64,000 bases of DNA from Teretinema zuelzerae (lineage in GTDB: Bacteria; Spirochaetota; Spirochaetia; Treponematales; Treponemataceae). Made by a program: the position numbers and the translations under genes. Below, piece by piece: positions 42,309-51,700 of this stretch. The notes beneath the pieces are model-generated. The model was given only the letters and a program-made list of their open reading frames with translations, was not told the DNA's origin and did not search any database. The stretch covers positions 434,001-498,000 of the forward strand of contig NZ_JAINWA010000001.1 of NCBI RefSeq assembly GCF_021021555.1, written 5' to 3'. Numbering within the stretch: the first letter of the stretch is position 1; each line of letters starts with the position of its first letter.

Positions 42309-43841
42309 ATGAATATAAACTATTCTGAAATATGGTATACATATTCAACATACTTTTCCGGTAATCAACTTGTCCCATTAAGTATTATTTCTGAAATATT
42401 ACTACGAACTAACATTACAGATTGTATATACACAAACGAAGGAAATTACAGAATATTATCTGGTGATAAAGTCATAGAAAAAGAGATTGATACAGAATAC
42501 AACCCAGAAATGACACGAGGTTCATTTTCAATAAAAGATTGGCCAGAAAATGATTTTACAAAGGAAGTTTTATATCAAAACTGTATAAACTCATTTTTCG
42601 AACGGAAATTATTAAATTACGATGGTAAATATGTAGATAATAGTTATATTCGGTTTTCAGTAGGAGAAGCTGTTTTATTATTTGAACACGATGATAAAAT
42701 ATTGTATCCATTTATCACAGTATATCCTACAGGAATTTTGATTCTTGAATTTAGAGGTATTTATAATAAGAGTTATGGTATAGATGACTATATAGACAAT
42801 TGCGTTGATTTTTCTCGAAAAGTTTATTCGAAATGTTATACAAGCAAACAACTATCAAAATTATCACGAAATATAATTAATTGGACTGGAGAATGTTCGG
42901 AGATAATTGAAGATAGTGGTGAATTTAAGTTTGAACTTTTTGAGTTTATTGTTGGAGAAAAACATCGTACACTAACCACTATTGCCACAACAATGTTTGA
43001 AATAATAATAACATTGATGAATCATGTATTAAAGAAAAGTAGTCTTGAAATTGGAAATATATGGATTCATAAGCCACACATTCATTTATTGAAATACACA
43101 AATCAAAAAAAGTTAGCGAGCGAATGTGTTGAAATGAATTCAAAGGAACTAAAAAAAATATTACTAGATATTAGTAGATCATATGAAGATTATATTGAAA
43201 CTTATGAATTGAAGAACTTAAGAAAATTCAATGATTTTGCTAGGTTTTATGCATCAAATTTAACTCTGACTGTTTGGAGTAAGGATGGCATAAAGAATGA
43301 GACAACTTCATTTGATCCAAATTTTAATCATTGTGTATACCATTCTGAAGTAACAGATCGTTTTTTGGATTATATCAATATGCTGTATGAACAGTCATTT
43401 AATTATATAAATAATTGCATGAGTTATGATCAGTTGCTTTATCATCAAACAAGTCATTATTTATTAGAAAATGATTTAATGCATATTTCAAAATATGGTG
43501 AGATTGAAGATATGATTTCATATGCAAAAAGCGTTTTACGTATAGAGGAAAAAGCAAATAATGCTTTAAACTTACTTGAGCTTAAAAAAAGCGAAATTGA
43601 TTTTGCCAAAAACAAACAAATCACTGTCTTTAGTTATGTAATTACTTTCATTTTTGGAATAATTTCAACAGGAGCTCTTTCAAATGACCTAATAACACCA
43701 TTGTATAAATATTTAGGTTTACCAGCAATTAATAATTGCTATCTGGAGAACTTGTTAATGTGGGGAATTAGTTTTTCTGCAATCTTAGTGAGTGTTTTTA
43801 TTGCTTATCATTTGATAATACGGAACAAGAAAAAAATCTAA
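42309..43841 (+). CDS. Cassette gene: unknown 510-aa protein with two C-terminal membrane segments
   Basis: No family recognised. Most of the protein (residues 1 to ~430) is soluble and AT-rich-coded; two hydrophobic helices follow near residues 437-460 (SYVITFIFGIISTGALS) and 480-503 (LLMWGISFSAILVSVFIAYH), with a basic end. This tail-anchored build is common in defence effectors, but there is no other evidence. GGAGG site 5 nt upstream. Its stop codon is in attC1. Confidence 0.75.
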   Translation: MNINYSEIWYTYSTYFSGNQLVPLSIISEILLRTNITDCIYTNEGNYRILSGDKVIEKEIDTEYNPEMTRGSFSIKDWPENDFTKEVLYQNCINSFFERKLLNYDGKYVDNSYIRFSVGEAVLLFEHDDKILYPFITVYPTGILILEFRGIYNKSYGIDDYIDNCVDFSRKVYSKCYTSKQLSKLSRNIINWTGECSEIIEDSGEFKFELFEFIVGEKHRTLTTIATTMFEIIITLMNHVLKKSSLEIGNIWIHKPHIHLLKYTNQKKLASECVEMNSKELKKILLDISRSYEDYIETYELKNLRKFNDFARFYASNLTLTVWSKDGIKNETTSFDPNFNHCVYHSEVTDRFLDYINMLYEQSFNYINNCMSYDQLLYHQTSHYLLENDLMHISKYGEIEDMISYAKSVLRIEEKANNALNLLELKKSEIDFAKNKQITVFSYVITFIFGIISTGALSNDLITPLYKYLGLPAINNCYLENLLMWGISFSAILVSVFIAYHLIIRNKKKI

Positions 43842-43954
43842 CAACTGCTTCAACCTGATAATTCCTTTTGTCATGAAAATTGCAAGTCGCTTCGCTCGGC
43901 AATTTTCACGCCAATCCCTTCGGGCCGGAATTACAGGTTAAGCAAATGTTAGGC
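43836..43954 (+). other. attC site 1
   Basis: Begins ATCTAAC (RYYYAAC-type, holding the stop of the upstream gene) and ends GTTAGGC. The outer arms pair (CTAACA/TGTTAG, AACCTG/CAGGTT), then AATTCC/GGAATT, then TGAAAATTGC/GCAATTTTCA, capped by a small TCGCTTCGCTC region. This is the expected imperfect hairpin of a folded attC with an inner CCCTTCGGG arm. Confidence 0.88.
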
Positions 43955-43990
43955 AGACCCTGCGGGCGCAGATAAGAATAGGAGATTTTC

Positions 43991-44725
43991 TTGGTAAAGT
44001 ATCATGTTTTAACGCTTGTAAAAGATCTTGGTCATACTAAATCAGTTATTAACCCAATATTGTTTGAAACAGGTATTGGCTTAGTTTTATTTGATGCTGG
44101 TTATCCAAACCAAATAAAAGACTTTGAATCTGAATTCTCAAGATTAGGGTTTTCTATAAAAGATTTAGCTGTGATAGTAATATCACATCATGATCATGAC
44201 CATATTGGTTCATTAAATGATTTAATATCTATTAATAAAAATATTCAAATATGGGCTAATGAAATTGAGGCAAGTTATATTTGTGGAAAGAATAAATCAT
44301 TGCGATTGCTTCAAGCAGAAGAATATAATAAAACGTTAAATGATAATGAAAAAATATTTGGAGAACAGTTTGTTGCTTATTTGAAAACAATTGATACTGT
44401 ACCAGTGGATAAGGTAATAAATGATAATGAAAGTATTTGTACTGGCTTAAAAGTAATAAATACATTTGGGCATACTCCCGGTCATATATCGCTATATTTA
44501 GAAGAAGAAAAAATTCTCTTTGTAGGGGATGCCTTAGCAATCGAAGATAATAAATTGATAATTGCAAATCGACAATTTACTCTTGATATGAATGAGACTG
44601 TAAAAAGTATCATGAAAATAATCAATATAAATGTTAGTAAAGTAATTTGTTATCACGGTAATCAATTCATTGGAAATGTGACAAATAGCTTAAATGAATT
44701 ATTGAAGAATTTGCCTAACAACTAG
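43991..44725 (+). CDS. Cassette gene: metallo-beta-lactamase-fold hydrolase
   Basis: 244 residues. The zinc motif SHHDHDHIGS (HxHxDH) is complete; HTPGHIS and LFVGDALAI supply further ligands, and YHGNQF a possible last His. The cleanest relatives are glyoxalase II/N-acyl homoserine lactonase-like hydrolases. Start is TTG at 43991 with TAGGAG 6-7 nt upstream. Substrate unknown. It ends in attC2 (PNN then stop). Confidence 0.85.
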   Translation: MVKYHVLTLVKDLGHTKSVINPILFETGIGLVLFDAGYPNQIKDFESEFSRLGFSIKDLAVIVISHHDHDHIGSLNDLISINKNIQIWANEIEASYICGKNKSLRLLQAEEYNKTLNDNEKIFGEQFVAYLKTIDTVPVDKVINDNESICTGLKVINTFGHTPGHISLYLEEEKILFVGDALAIEDNKLIIANRQFTLDMNETVKSIMKIININVSKVICYHGNQFIGNVTNSLNELLKNLPNN

Positions 44726-44831
44726 TTCAACCTGACAATTCCTTTTGTCATGAAACTTGCTGGTCGCTACGCTCGGCAAGTTTCACGCCAATCCCTACGG
44801 GCCGGAATTGCAGGTTAACTAAATGTTAGAG
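44713..44831 (+). other. attC site 2
   Basis: GCCTAAC start, GTTAGAG end, same arm order as attC1, with AACTTGC/GCAAGTT as inner stem and a TCGCTACGCTC tip. The upstream stop codon TAG lies inside it. Confidence 0.87.
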
Positions 44832-44865
44832 CGACGCCTTCGGCGCGGCGAGAAAAGGAATAAAT

Positions 44866-45714
44866 ATGAACGGCGTTATTGAGTATTTACAAGACGAACA
44901 TACAAAGCTTAATATTATTAAACTGATTAAAAATAATTTATATTTATATCATCAAATTAATACAAATGAGAAAATACAAAGTTTTTCTGGTTCAATATAT
45001 AATTATTTTGTTTCTGAGTGTATTCAAAACAATCAATACATATCTCTCTCAAATGAAACAATAAACCGAATTAATGATATTTATATAAACCTTGTTAAAA
45101 AGTTAAAACAAATAAGTACAGACAACTACGATAATGAATTAATTGAATCAATAGTGATTAACCATAGAGAACAGTTATTAAAAGCATTATCTGAAAATGA
45201 GTATCACAAATGCGATAACCAACTGTATATTCCTTGTTCCGAATATTCCGGTTCTTTTCAATATACTTTATTAAGGCTAAACCAATTCAGATTGCTGGAA
45301 CCAGTTATGGATATTGGTTGTGGAAAAGATTATGAATTATTAAAGTATTTAGAACATGCTGGTTATAAAGATATATTTGGTATTGATCAATATATTTCTG
45401 ATAATAATTATATTGCATGCACCAATTGGTTTGATTATAAATTTGAACCAAATAAATGGGGTACAGTTATAGCTCACATGTCTTTTTCTAATCATTTTCG
45501 CCGTAGTTTAATAAATGAAGATATAAATCTAGAAAAGTATAAAGACAAATATGCAGAGATATTAAGATCACTTCAAATAAATGGATTATTTATATATACA
45601 CCATCAATAAAGCAAATAGAAAATAGCATTAATAAAAGCTATTATTCAGTAGCATATTATGAAAATATGAATGATAGAAATCTAGATACTGTTGTTATAA
45701 AAAGAAATCTCTAA
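44866..45714 (+). CDS. Cassette gene: class I methyltransferase-like protein
   Basis: 282 residues. The motif EPVMDIGCGKDYELLKYLEH is the SAM-binding motif I (GxGxG-like), and the acidic end of strand 2 is FGIDQYI. A helical N-terminal half (~130 residues) is of unknown type. Post-motif NGLFIYTPS fits motif III. Substrate unknown. AAAGGA site before ATG 44866; the stop lies inside broken attC3. Confidence 0.7.
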   Translation: MNGVIEYLQDEHTKLNIIKLIKNNLYLYHQINTNEKIQSFSGSIYNYFVSECIQNNQYISLSNETINRINDIYINLVKKLKQISTDNYDNELIESIVINHREQLLKALSENEYHKCDNQLYIPCSEYSGSFQYTLLRLNQFRLLEPVMDIGCGKDYELLKYLEHAGYKDIFGIDQYISDNNYIACTNWFDYKFEPNKWGTVIAHMSFSNHFRRSLINEDINLEKYKDKYAEILRSLQINGLFIYTPSIKQIENSINKSYYSVAYYENMNDRNLDTVVIKRNL

Positions 45715-45781
45715 CAACTGCTTCAACCTGTCAATTCCTGTTGTCATGGTTTGTGCTGGTCACTTCGCTCGGCACAAACCC
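45709..45781 (+). other. Truncated attC site 3
   Basis: The left half of an attC (CTAACAACTGCTTCAACCTG, then GTTTGTGC...GCACAAAC inner stem) stops abruptly after CACAAACC; the right arm and the GTTAG core are absent. A perfect inverted repeat begins at the next base. This is the point at which the cassette array is interrupted. Confidence 0.85.
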
Positions 45782-45838
45782 ATTATCAGTCAAGATAGTT
45801 TACGCCACTAGGAGGCGTAAACTATCTTGACTGATAAT
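45782..45838. repeat. Perfect 25-bp inverted repeat with 7-nt loop
   Basis: Arms 45782-45806 and 45814-45838 (ATTATCAGTCAAGATAG... with its exact complement), loop ACTAGGA. No T-run follows, so it is not a simple terminator. It lies at the junction with the broken attC. It could be two abutting transposon ends, a hairpin resolution product or a recombination site. Confidence 0.9.
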
Positions 45839-45952
45839 GCCCCTGCGTCAGTAAAAGTACATACTAAACTTGAGCGACTAGTTGAAAAAATATATGGTAG
45901 GTTTTTTACTGATGATTATGAGCAAGTAGCATTTCTATTTGAAGAGTATTGA
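45827..45952 (+). CDS. Possible small protein, 41 aa
   Basis: TTG start in the right arm of the inverted repeat with AGGAGG 12 nt upstream, ending LFEEY. The amino-acid make-up (KLERLVEKIYGRFF) is gene-like. It may be a fragment of a larger deleted gene. Unrecognised. Confidence 0.3.
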   Translation: MTDNAPASVKVHTKLERLVEKIYGRFFTDDYEQVAFLFEEY

Positions 45953-46164
45953 AAATTAGCTGAAGAAACACACTGAATATTTAGTTTATATCTAACTTGG
46001 AATAGCAACAGGTGTTTAAAACACCTGTTGCCCTGCTGCTTATCAAATCTATTTTAAAAGCAATCGCGACACGATACTATCCATAATCGTCCAGCTCTTT
46101 AATGGCCTCCCTCATGTGGATAGTATCGAAAGAACAAGAAGCGAGCTAATAACGAAGGATAAAC

Positions 46165-46244
46165 AATTAGCTTCACATGAAGCTTATTCCGCAAGAGCAT
46201 ACTATTTCATCACAGTTTTTAATTAGCTTCACATGAAGCTAATT
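46165..46244. repeat. 24-bp palindrome family, copies 1 and 2
   Basis: Each copy has 11-bp arms AATTAGCTTCA/TGAAGCTAATT around a 2-nt centre. Copy 1 (46165-46188) has one mismatch; copy 2 (46221-46244) is perfect. They are 56 bp apart, with more copies at 46514, 46551 and 48713. Confidence 0.9.
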
Positions 46245-46314
46245 CTCTACAAAGAGGAAGAGTTGTAATTGACACTGATATCCTACTGGCCCGCATACAG
46301 GGCAAGATAAAGGG

Positions 46315-46431
46315 TGTATTACAGAGTGGTTTATTTCGTTATAGAACATACATTTATTTGTATTACATTTCTTATCCTGTATTACAGAAGATATATAACT
46401 CTATACCATATATAAATTTAAGTGTATTACA
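46315..46431 (+). repeat. Four iteron-like TGTATTACA repeats
   Basis: Exact 9-mers at 46315, 46359, 46378 and 46423, all in the same orientation, spaced 44, 19 and 45 bp. A fifth copy lies reversed at 47553-47561. This arrangement resembles replication iterons or a repressor array. Confidence 0.7.
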
Positions 46432-46463
46432 AGCAGAAAACCAGACAGAATAATGCTAAATCA

Positions 46464-46499
46464 ACAAAAAAAAGCCCTGAACCAGAGTGTTCAGGGCTT
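46464..46499 (-). terminator. Terminator of the minus-strand operon
   Basis: Perfect 11-bp stem AAGCCCTGAAC/GTTCAGGGCTT with loop CAGAGT; on the minus strand it is followed by a run of T. It ends the PilZ-like transcript. Confidence 0.85.
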
Positions 46500-46513
46500 A
46501 ATCGGTATCAGCT

Positions 46514-46574
46514 AATTAGCTTCATGTGAAGCTAATTTATGGCTTGAGAGAATTAGCTTCATGTAAAGCTAATT
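46514..46574. repeat. 24-bp palindrome family, copies 3 and 4
   Basis: Copy 3 at 46514-46537 (perfect arms, centre TG) and copy 4 at 46551-46574 (one mismatch), 37 bp apart. The stop codon of the PilZ-like gene lies inside copy 4. Confidence 0.88.
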
Positions 46575-47276
46575 TATGATAGATTGTTTTTGGAAGTAAT
46601 CGGTAAGACGTGAACGCAGGACTAAATCAACTGGCTCAAGAAAACGAACTGCAATATCATTACAAGGAATTCCTGTAATATCGAGTACTTGCTTTCTTAA
46701 TACGACAGCTCGGAGAGAAGCAATTTCACTGGGAGACGAAAACTGAATTTTTATAACCAGCTTATCGTCTCCATCAATCAGCTCATTATCAAGGCATAAT
46801 AATCGTGCACCTGAGAAAGAAATATTTTGAATAGAGCAATCTATTTTTTCTCCATGAAGCCACACTTCGTTATCCATCGGCTTTATGCGTAGCGCATCAA
46901 TATTTTCTTTAGACGCACTAATACGTACATCAGCTCGCAGCTGTTGTACCTGTGAAATATCAAGAAGGGCTACCCAAAGTTCATGTAACGGAGTCGGTAA
47001 TTTTTCTGGGGAATATAAAAATGTTAGTATTCAATGTTTTGTTTTGGTTTGCATTATTGACTCATACGATATTGGAATTAAAAACGAATCGTAACGAGTT
47101 CTAATTTTCAGATATATTGGATTGATGAACTGAACATTTTTTTCATTTGAAATAAACGAAATGTGTTTTTTCGAGAAAGCAAATAGAACCGAGGGCAATA
47201 TCATATTCGCAGTATGTATTGATGAACTGGTGATACCAAGATGGGAGATGACATCAGGTGTTAGTAGAACATCCAT
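46569..47276 (-). pseudogene. PilZ-domain-like protein, interrupted by an in-frame TGA
   Basis: Read from ATG 47276 (AGGAGT site) the frame runs 81 codons to TGA at 47031-47033, then stays open in the same frame for another ~154 codons to the stop at 46569. The second part carries IDCSIQNISFSGARLLCLDN, a PilZ c-di-GMP-binding-type motif (lacking the classic RxxxR), and EIASLRAVVLRKQV. Without the TGA it would be one ~235-residue protein. No ATG, GTG or TTG lies between the TGA and 46877, where a short second product could start. A nonsense mutation is the simplest reading. Confidence 0.65.
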
Positions 47277-47700
47277 GTGAAAGACTCCTTTGAAGTAATG
47301 AATCAACCGCTTCATACGAGATCTTGCCTTTTGCGAGCAAGAGTATTCCAAGCCGTGTATAAAATAAATCAGATAATGAATATGTATAATCAGGATAGTG
47401 TTCCCGAAGATATGAGACTGCGCGTTTTGTTTTATCAACCCGAGAGGCGAACTGCTTAAATAGAATTGTTACAGGTAAGGACAAGCCAGGTAATGAGCTT
47501 ATCCCAGTTTCAGTATTTCTTACACAATATACTCTTCGATGGGCAGGGAAAGTGTAATACAGGAATAACACAGCATGAGGGGGATAGAGTAATTCAACAC
47601 CGTTTGGTTTTTCAATCATGGTGTCCTCATGACCATCAGCATAGAGAGTATAAAAATGAGGTGTATTCAATATCTCAACACTCAGAATTCTATTCTTCAT
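47254..47700 (-). CDS. Hypothetical protein, 148 aa
   Basis: Starts at MKNRILSVEIL and ends by overlapping the PilZ-like gene by 23 nt, so they form an operon. It contains no recognised motif. It has a mixed hydrophobic centre (PHAVLFLYYTFP) and a helical C-terminus. Ribosome binding site weak; the start could be further upstream. Confidence 0.5.
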   Translation of the reverse strand: MKNRILSVEILNTPHFYTLYADGHEDTMIEKPNGVELLYPPHAVLFLYYTFPAHRRVYCVRNTETGISSLPGLSLPVTILFKQFASRVDKTKRAVSYLREHYPDYTYSLSDLFYTRLGILLLAKGKISYEAVDSLLQRSLSHGCSTNT

Positions 47701-47745
47701 ATAAATCACTATACAGCGAATAAGAAAAAGTGCAATACAATGACA

Positions 47746-47775
47746 TTGACGCATACAAGAGGTTGTTGTTATACT
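47746..47775 (+). promoter_or_regulatory. Promoter for the ArdC-like gene
   Basis: -35 TTGACG (47746-47751), 18-nt spacer, -10 TATACT (47770-47775). The ~90-nt leader has an ACGAAT/ATTCGT dyad (47823-47838). Confidence 0.6.
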
Positions 47776-47873
47776 AACTACAAGCTGAACTCAACGACAG
47801 AATCAATCACTCGATTTTTCTTACGAATCATTATTCGTGAGCATTGATTGATTTCCTCATCAGAGAGGTGTCT

Positions 47874-48692
47874 ATGAGTATCAGAGAACGGCAGATCACT
47901 GACGAACTTTTTTATAAAAAGTTTGAACGAACTTATCAAAACCTTACATTAACCGGAAAAGCACCATGGCTCAAAGAAGGAAAGATTGAACGTGATATAG
48001 CGTACAATCCAACTTCCGGAGTTATATTTAAAGGCGTTAATGCACTCATGCTTGAAATGAGTGCTGCTGAGCAAGGATTCAAAGAATCCAGATGGTTATC
48101 AGAAAGCGAAGTAAATAATTTCAGATTACGAGTTCGCCCAGGAATGGAACCAACTCCCATTGCCTATGTGAACCGCTATGCTCATATAACCGACGTACAT
48201 CCATCAACTGGAAAAGCATTCGACGAAAAGCATCCGAAGCAGAAATACTACTACATGTACAATATTGAACAACTGAAAGAGTGTTCGATGCTACGAGAAT
48301 CAGGCTTAACACTTGATCGAGCACTGGTTCAAGAAAAGATTAAAACAGTTGTAGAGAATACCAAGACAAATCGGTTTCCCGAAATACTTGATAAAGTAAG
48401 TAGTACAGCAGAACAGAAAACAACGGATGATAAGTCACGGCTTATCGCTCAAGAACTTTCACGTTATCGCATGACTCAAGAATTCAAAGGCAATTTTATT
48501 CCACAGGCTCCACTACTTGCCATGAAAGATGCTTCAATTAAAACACACGGAGCTACACTTCTTACAACCTTATATCACGCAGAGGTTGCAAAAGATCGTT
48601 TTATCTCCCGAGGAATGAATCTTGAAAATGATAAAGTGCGAACAGTCGCACGAACTAGACAACAAGAACATCAACAAGGGCTTTCACTGTAA
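47874..48692 (+). CDS. ArdC N-terminal-domain-like protein
   Basis: 272 residues. Residues ~25-130 match the ArdC-like ssDNA-binding domain: APWLKEGKIERDIAYNPTSG, VIFKGVNALMLEM, RWLSESEV and a conserved aromatic/positive YMYN end. ArdC-type proteins protect incoming DNA during conjugation by anti-restriction. The start at 47874 has AGAGAGG 6 nt upstream. The 24-bp palindrome at 48713 follows its stop and could serve as a terminator. Confidence 0.8.
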   Translation: MSIRERQITDELFYKKFERTYQNLTLTGKAPWLKEGKIERDIAYNPTSGVIFKGVNALMLEMSAAEQGFKESRWLSESEVNNFRLRVRPGMEPTPIAYVNRYAHITDVHPSTGKAFDEKHPKQKYYYMYNIEQLKECSMLRESGLTLDRALVQEKIKTVVENTKTNRFPEILDKVSSTAEQKTTDDKSRLIAQELSRYRMTQEFKGNFIPQAPLLAMKDASIKTHGATLLTTLYHAEVAKDRFISRGMNLENDKVRTVARTRQQEHQQGLSL

Positions 48693-48712
48693 GAAATGTC
48701 ACAATTTAAATA

Positions 48713-48736
48713 ATTAGCTTCACATGAAGCTAATTA
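48713..48736. repeat. 24-bp palindrome family, copy 5
   Basis: Perfect AATTAGCTTCA/TGAAGCTAATT arms, 20 nt after the ArdC-like stop, followed by a T-rich stretch. It may act as a terminator here. Confidence 0.88.
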
Positions 48737-48795
48737 TTTTTTATCTCACCTGAGCAAGCATTCTTTTAACAACTGTTCGATGGAGCAAAAATACA

Positions 48796-51700
48796 ATGAG
48801 CGATTCTGACTTTAGAGAAGCAACCCGCGATACCTATACCTTCACCCCTTCAGTCGGAGCTGATGGTTTTATTGATTACACGGGAGTAGAACCGGATAAA
48901 GTTTACCTTGCAAACCGGAAAACAATACTGGAAGAAGAATACCCTTCCTATCTTCCACCAGTACACATACGAAGAAATACCAACTATGACATTCCTGCGT
49001 ACAAGGTACGTGATAATGTGTATTTACTTCGTGAATCCGATGAATTACGGCGTGATGAGAATGGGAAACTCCAAAATCCACGTATCTATAAAGTCTCGCT
49101 TGATGTATATGCCGCCTTGGTAAATTATCATCTTGAGTTTGACCGTGCCGCCTTTTTAGCAGTCGCAAAGCAAAACGAAGAGTCACGTGTAAAAGCATTA
49201 AAAGAAGGAATAAATGAATACCCTGCAATAAGAGAAAAAGATATACCAATAATCCCTGGTAGATTTGATGTACGTTCAATAAGCAACACGTACACCCATA
49301 GATACCCGCATATAGAACATAAACCATCCAGGGTTTCCTTAAAAAGCACTAAAAGCGGACGAATGGGGGTAGAAGCCTTTTATTTCATTCAAGACATGAA
49401 TAACGCGTATGGAGGAACGTTAAATCGGGGCGGCATATTTAGAATGCACCGTGAATGCCTTGATGATGTTAACCAGAAAATACTCGATATGGAGCTACAG
49501 AAGGCCGACTGGGAATCGACCTGGACTAAGGGTCGGGAAACCTCGTATGGGGATACAAATCTTGATGATTCCCTGCTGCAAACGTATGGCATACGGGTTA
49601 AACGACAGAACGGTGAGAATATATACAAAAAGGAGATTGAGGAGCTAAAAATAGCTCTTGATCGAGTTCATTCAGTATTTGGAAATATCTCTGATGTTTC
49701 ACAAGCATGGGGGCTAAAAGTAAGCCATGCAGGAAACACAAAGATGCACGCTTCAAAGTATATCGGTCTTTTTACCCCGTACTATCGGGCAATCGGTATT
49801 TCCTTTGCTGGAGGTGAAGCCGAAGCAAGCCTGACGGCAATTCACGAATATGCGCACTTTATGGATCATTTGTCCGGCAAAGAACTAAATGCATGGCACG
49901 CTTCCGATATTCCAGGAACTCTTGAAAACCAAATTGCGGTGGAATTCCGTGGACAGATGATAGATGTAAAAGGCGCATATTGGAGCAGAACGTGTGAGTG
50001 TTTTGCCCGTGCGATAGAAGAGTATGCACAGATCACGCATATTCGGGACCAAGAGGTGGTTGACAACTTTTCGCTCGACTCTATAAACAAAATCAATGCA
50101 AAAATAGCGAAGCCCGGTAGTGTGAAATATCTTCCTTTCAAAGAAAATATAGAACCTTTGGTTACTAGGCTTTTAGAGCAGTATAGAGAGCGTTATACAA
50201 GTAAACAGCAAGAGGTGAGTAAGTCCGGTCTTGTTCTGGAAAATACTACGAGCAAAGCTATTCCTGCTATTCCTCAGGAAACAACTATTGAAGAGCTTGA
50301 AAAAGAGGTCTATAACCTGGCCGTAGAAAAAAACAGACTCGACACAGAAGCAAGAAGTATAACTGAAAAAATAAATGAAGAACGCAGAATTCTTTTCGAG
50401 CAGGAATTGAAAAGAATCAGTACAGAAATAGGAGCCATTGATAGGAAGCTATTATTGCAAAGTGAATCAGGCGGTGCTGAAGAACTGGCACGCAACCTCG
50501 AAGGACAGAAAAAGGAACTTACTGAAAGATACAATGCCGTTCGTTATGAGTTTACCCCTGAAAGCGAAAAACTTAGTGCGTATCGTGAAAAAGATTCTCA
50601 ACTAAACTCTCGCTTACAAGATATAGAAAAAGAAGGTATGCGACTCACCCTCAAGTTGATGGAACTTGAGAAGAAGGAAGAGACGAGAAAAAAAGACAAA
50701 AGGGAACATTCGCTACTGACAGGGACTTTTACTCAGCTAGAATTATTTGAAAAGGCAGCAGAATATAGTGCGCAAAAGCGGGAAGAAGGGGGAAGTGTAA
50801 CCGAAATAATCGAAGGAGATCCTACGGTAACGCGGGAGCACATAAGAGAAGCAAAAGCGGCACAAAGAAAATATACCAAGGGGATTCTCAAGGGAACAAA
50901 AAGCGGATTATGGACAGCCTTGAGGGATTTCAAAAAGCATGGTGTCTTTGATATTCAAGGCGCTCAGGTGGCAACCGGTCAAGACGGAAAAATTACCCGT
51001 GAAGGATGGGAGCAGCTTCACCAGGCATTGCATATTTACCGAGATAAACGATTTGAAACATTCCGGGTGCTTTTCGTCACCCCTGATGGGGTTATCACTG
51101 ACCAGTTAGCGATTTCTAGCCATTTACCCACAAGAGTAGCTCTTACATCACTCAATGGTGAACTGGGAGATTACGTTAGAGACTATGCAGTACGAACAAA
51201 TACCAAGATTGTATTTATCCATAATCATCCTTCAGGGAATGTATCGCCATCGTTGCAAGATGAAACAATGACCAAAGACCTTGAAGCAATATTGGTTGGT
51301 GCAGATGGACGGCCTCTTTTACTCGGACATATTATTCTTGACCATGACTCTTTTGGATTATACCAAGCGAATACCTGGGAAACAATGCGTTCTGTCACTC
51401 AAGGACATGATCCTCTACTGAAGACACGCTTGCCGGAATTTACACAAGAAAGAATCAACAATCCGGTGGTATTACGTGATATAGCTGAAGAAATAAATGA
51501 AAGTGACAGATGGAATAGTACTGACTGGGTTCCTGTAGCGTTTACCGGTGCCGATGCTCGTATCAGTGGTATTCGGTACTATTCTAAAGAATGGTTTGAA
51601 ACCGTTTCTTCCAATGATATGGCGCGACAATTTCAGTCTGTGAGCGTTCAAACAGGTGCAATATGGGCATTTCCCATTATTTCGGATGAACTTGCTCAGG

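Larger units (their letters stand above)
45953..46464. other. Non-coding control-like region with palindromes
   Basis: No convincing gene. It contains a 13-bp perfect palindrome arm pair (GCAACAGGTGTTT/AAACACCTGTTGC, 46005-46031), a long-loop inverted repeat (CGATACTATCCA 46072-46083 with TGGATAGTATCG 46117-46128), two copies of the AATTAGCTTCA palindrome and four TGTATTACA repeats. This density of dyads is typical of origins or operators of plasmid-like elements. Confidence 0.55.

Noticed and set aside
43837-43953. attC hairpins as ordinary transcription terminators
   Set aside because: They share conserved 7-bp core ends and long imperfect arms across unrelated genes and lack T-runs, which fits recombination sites better.
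46165-46574. The repeated palindromes as a CRISPR array
   Set aside because: Copies are few, unevenly spaced, perfectly palindromic and lack spacers of constant length; no cas genes are near.
47031-47033. The in-frame TGA as a selenocysteine codon
   Set aside because: No SECIS-like hairpin is evident after it and PilZ-like proteins are not known selenoproteins; a nonsense mutation is simpler.
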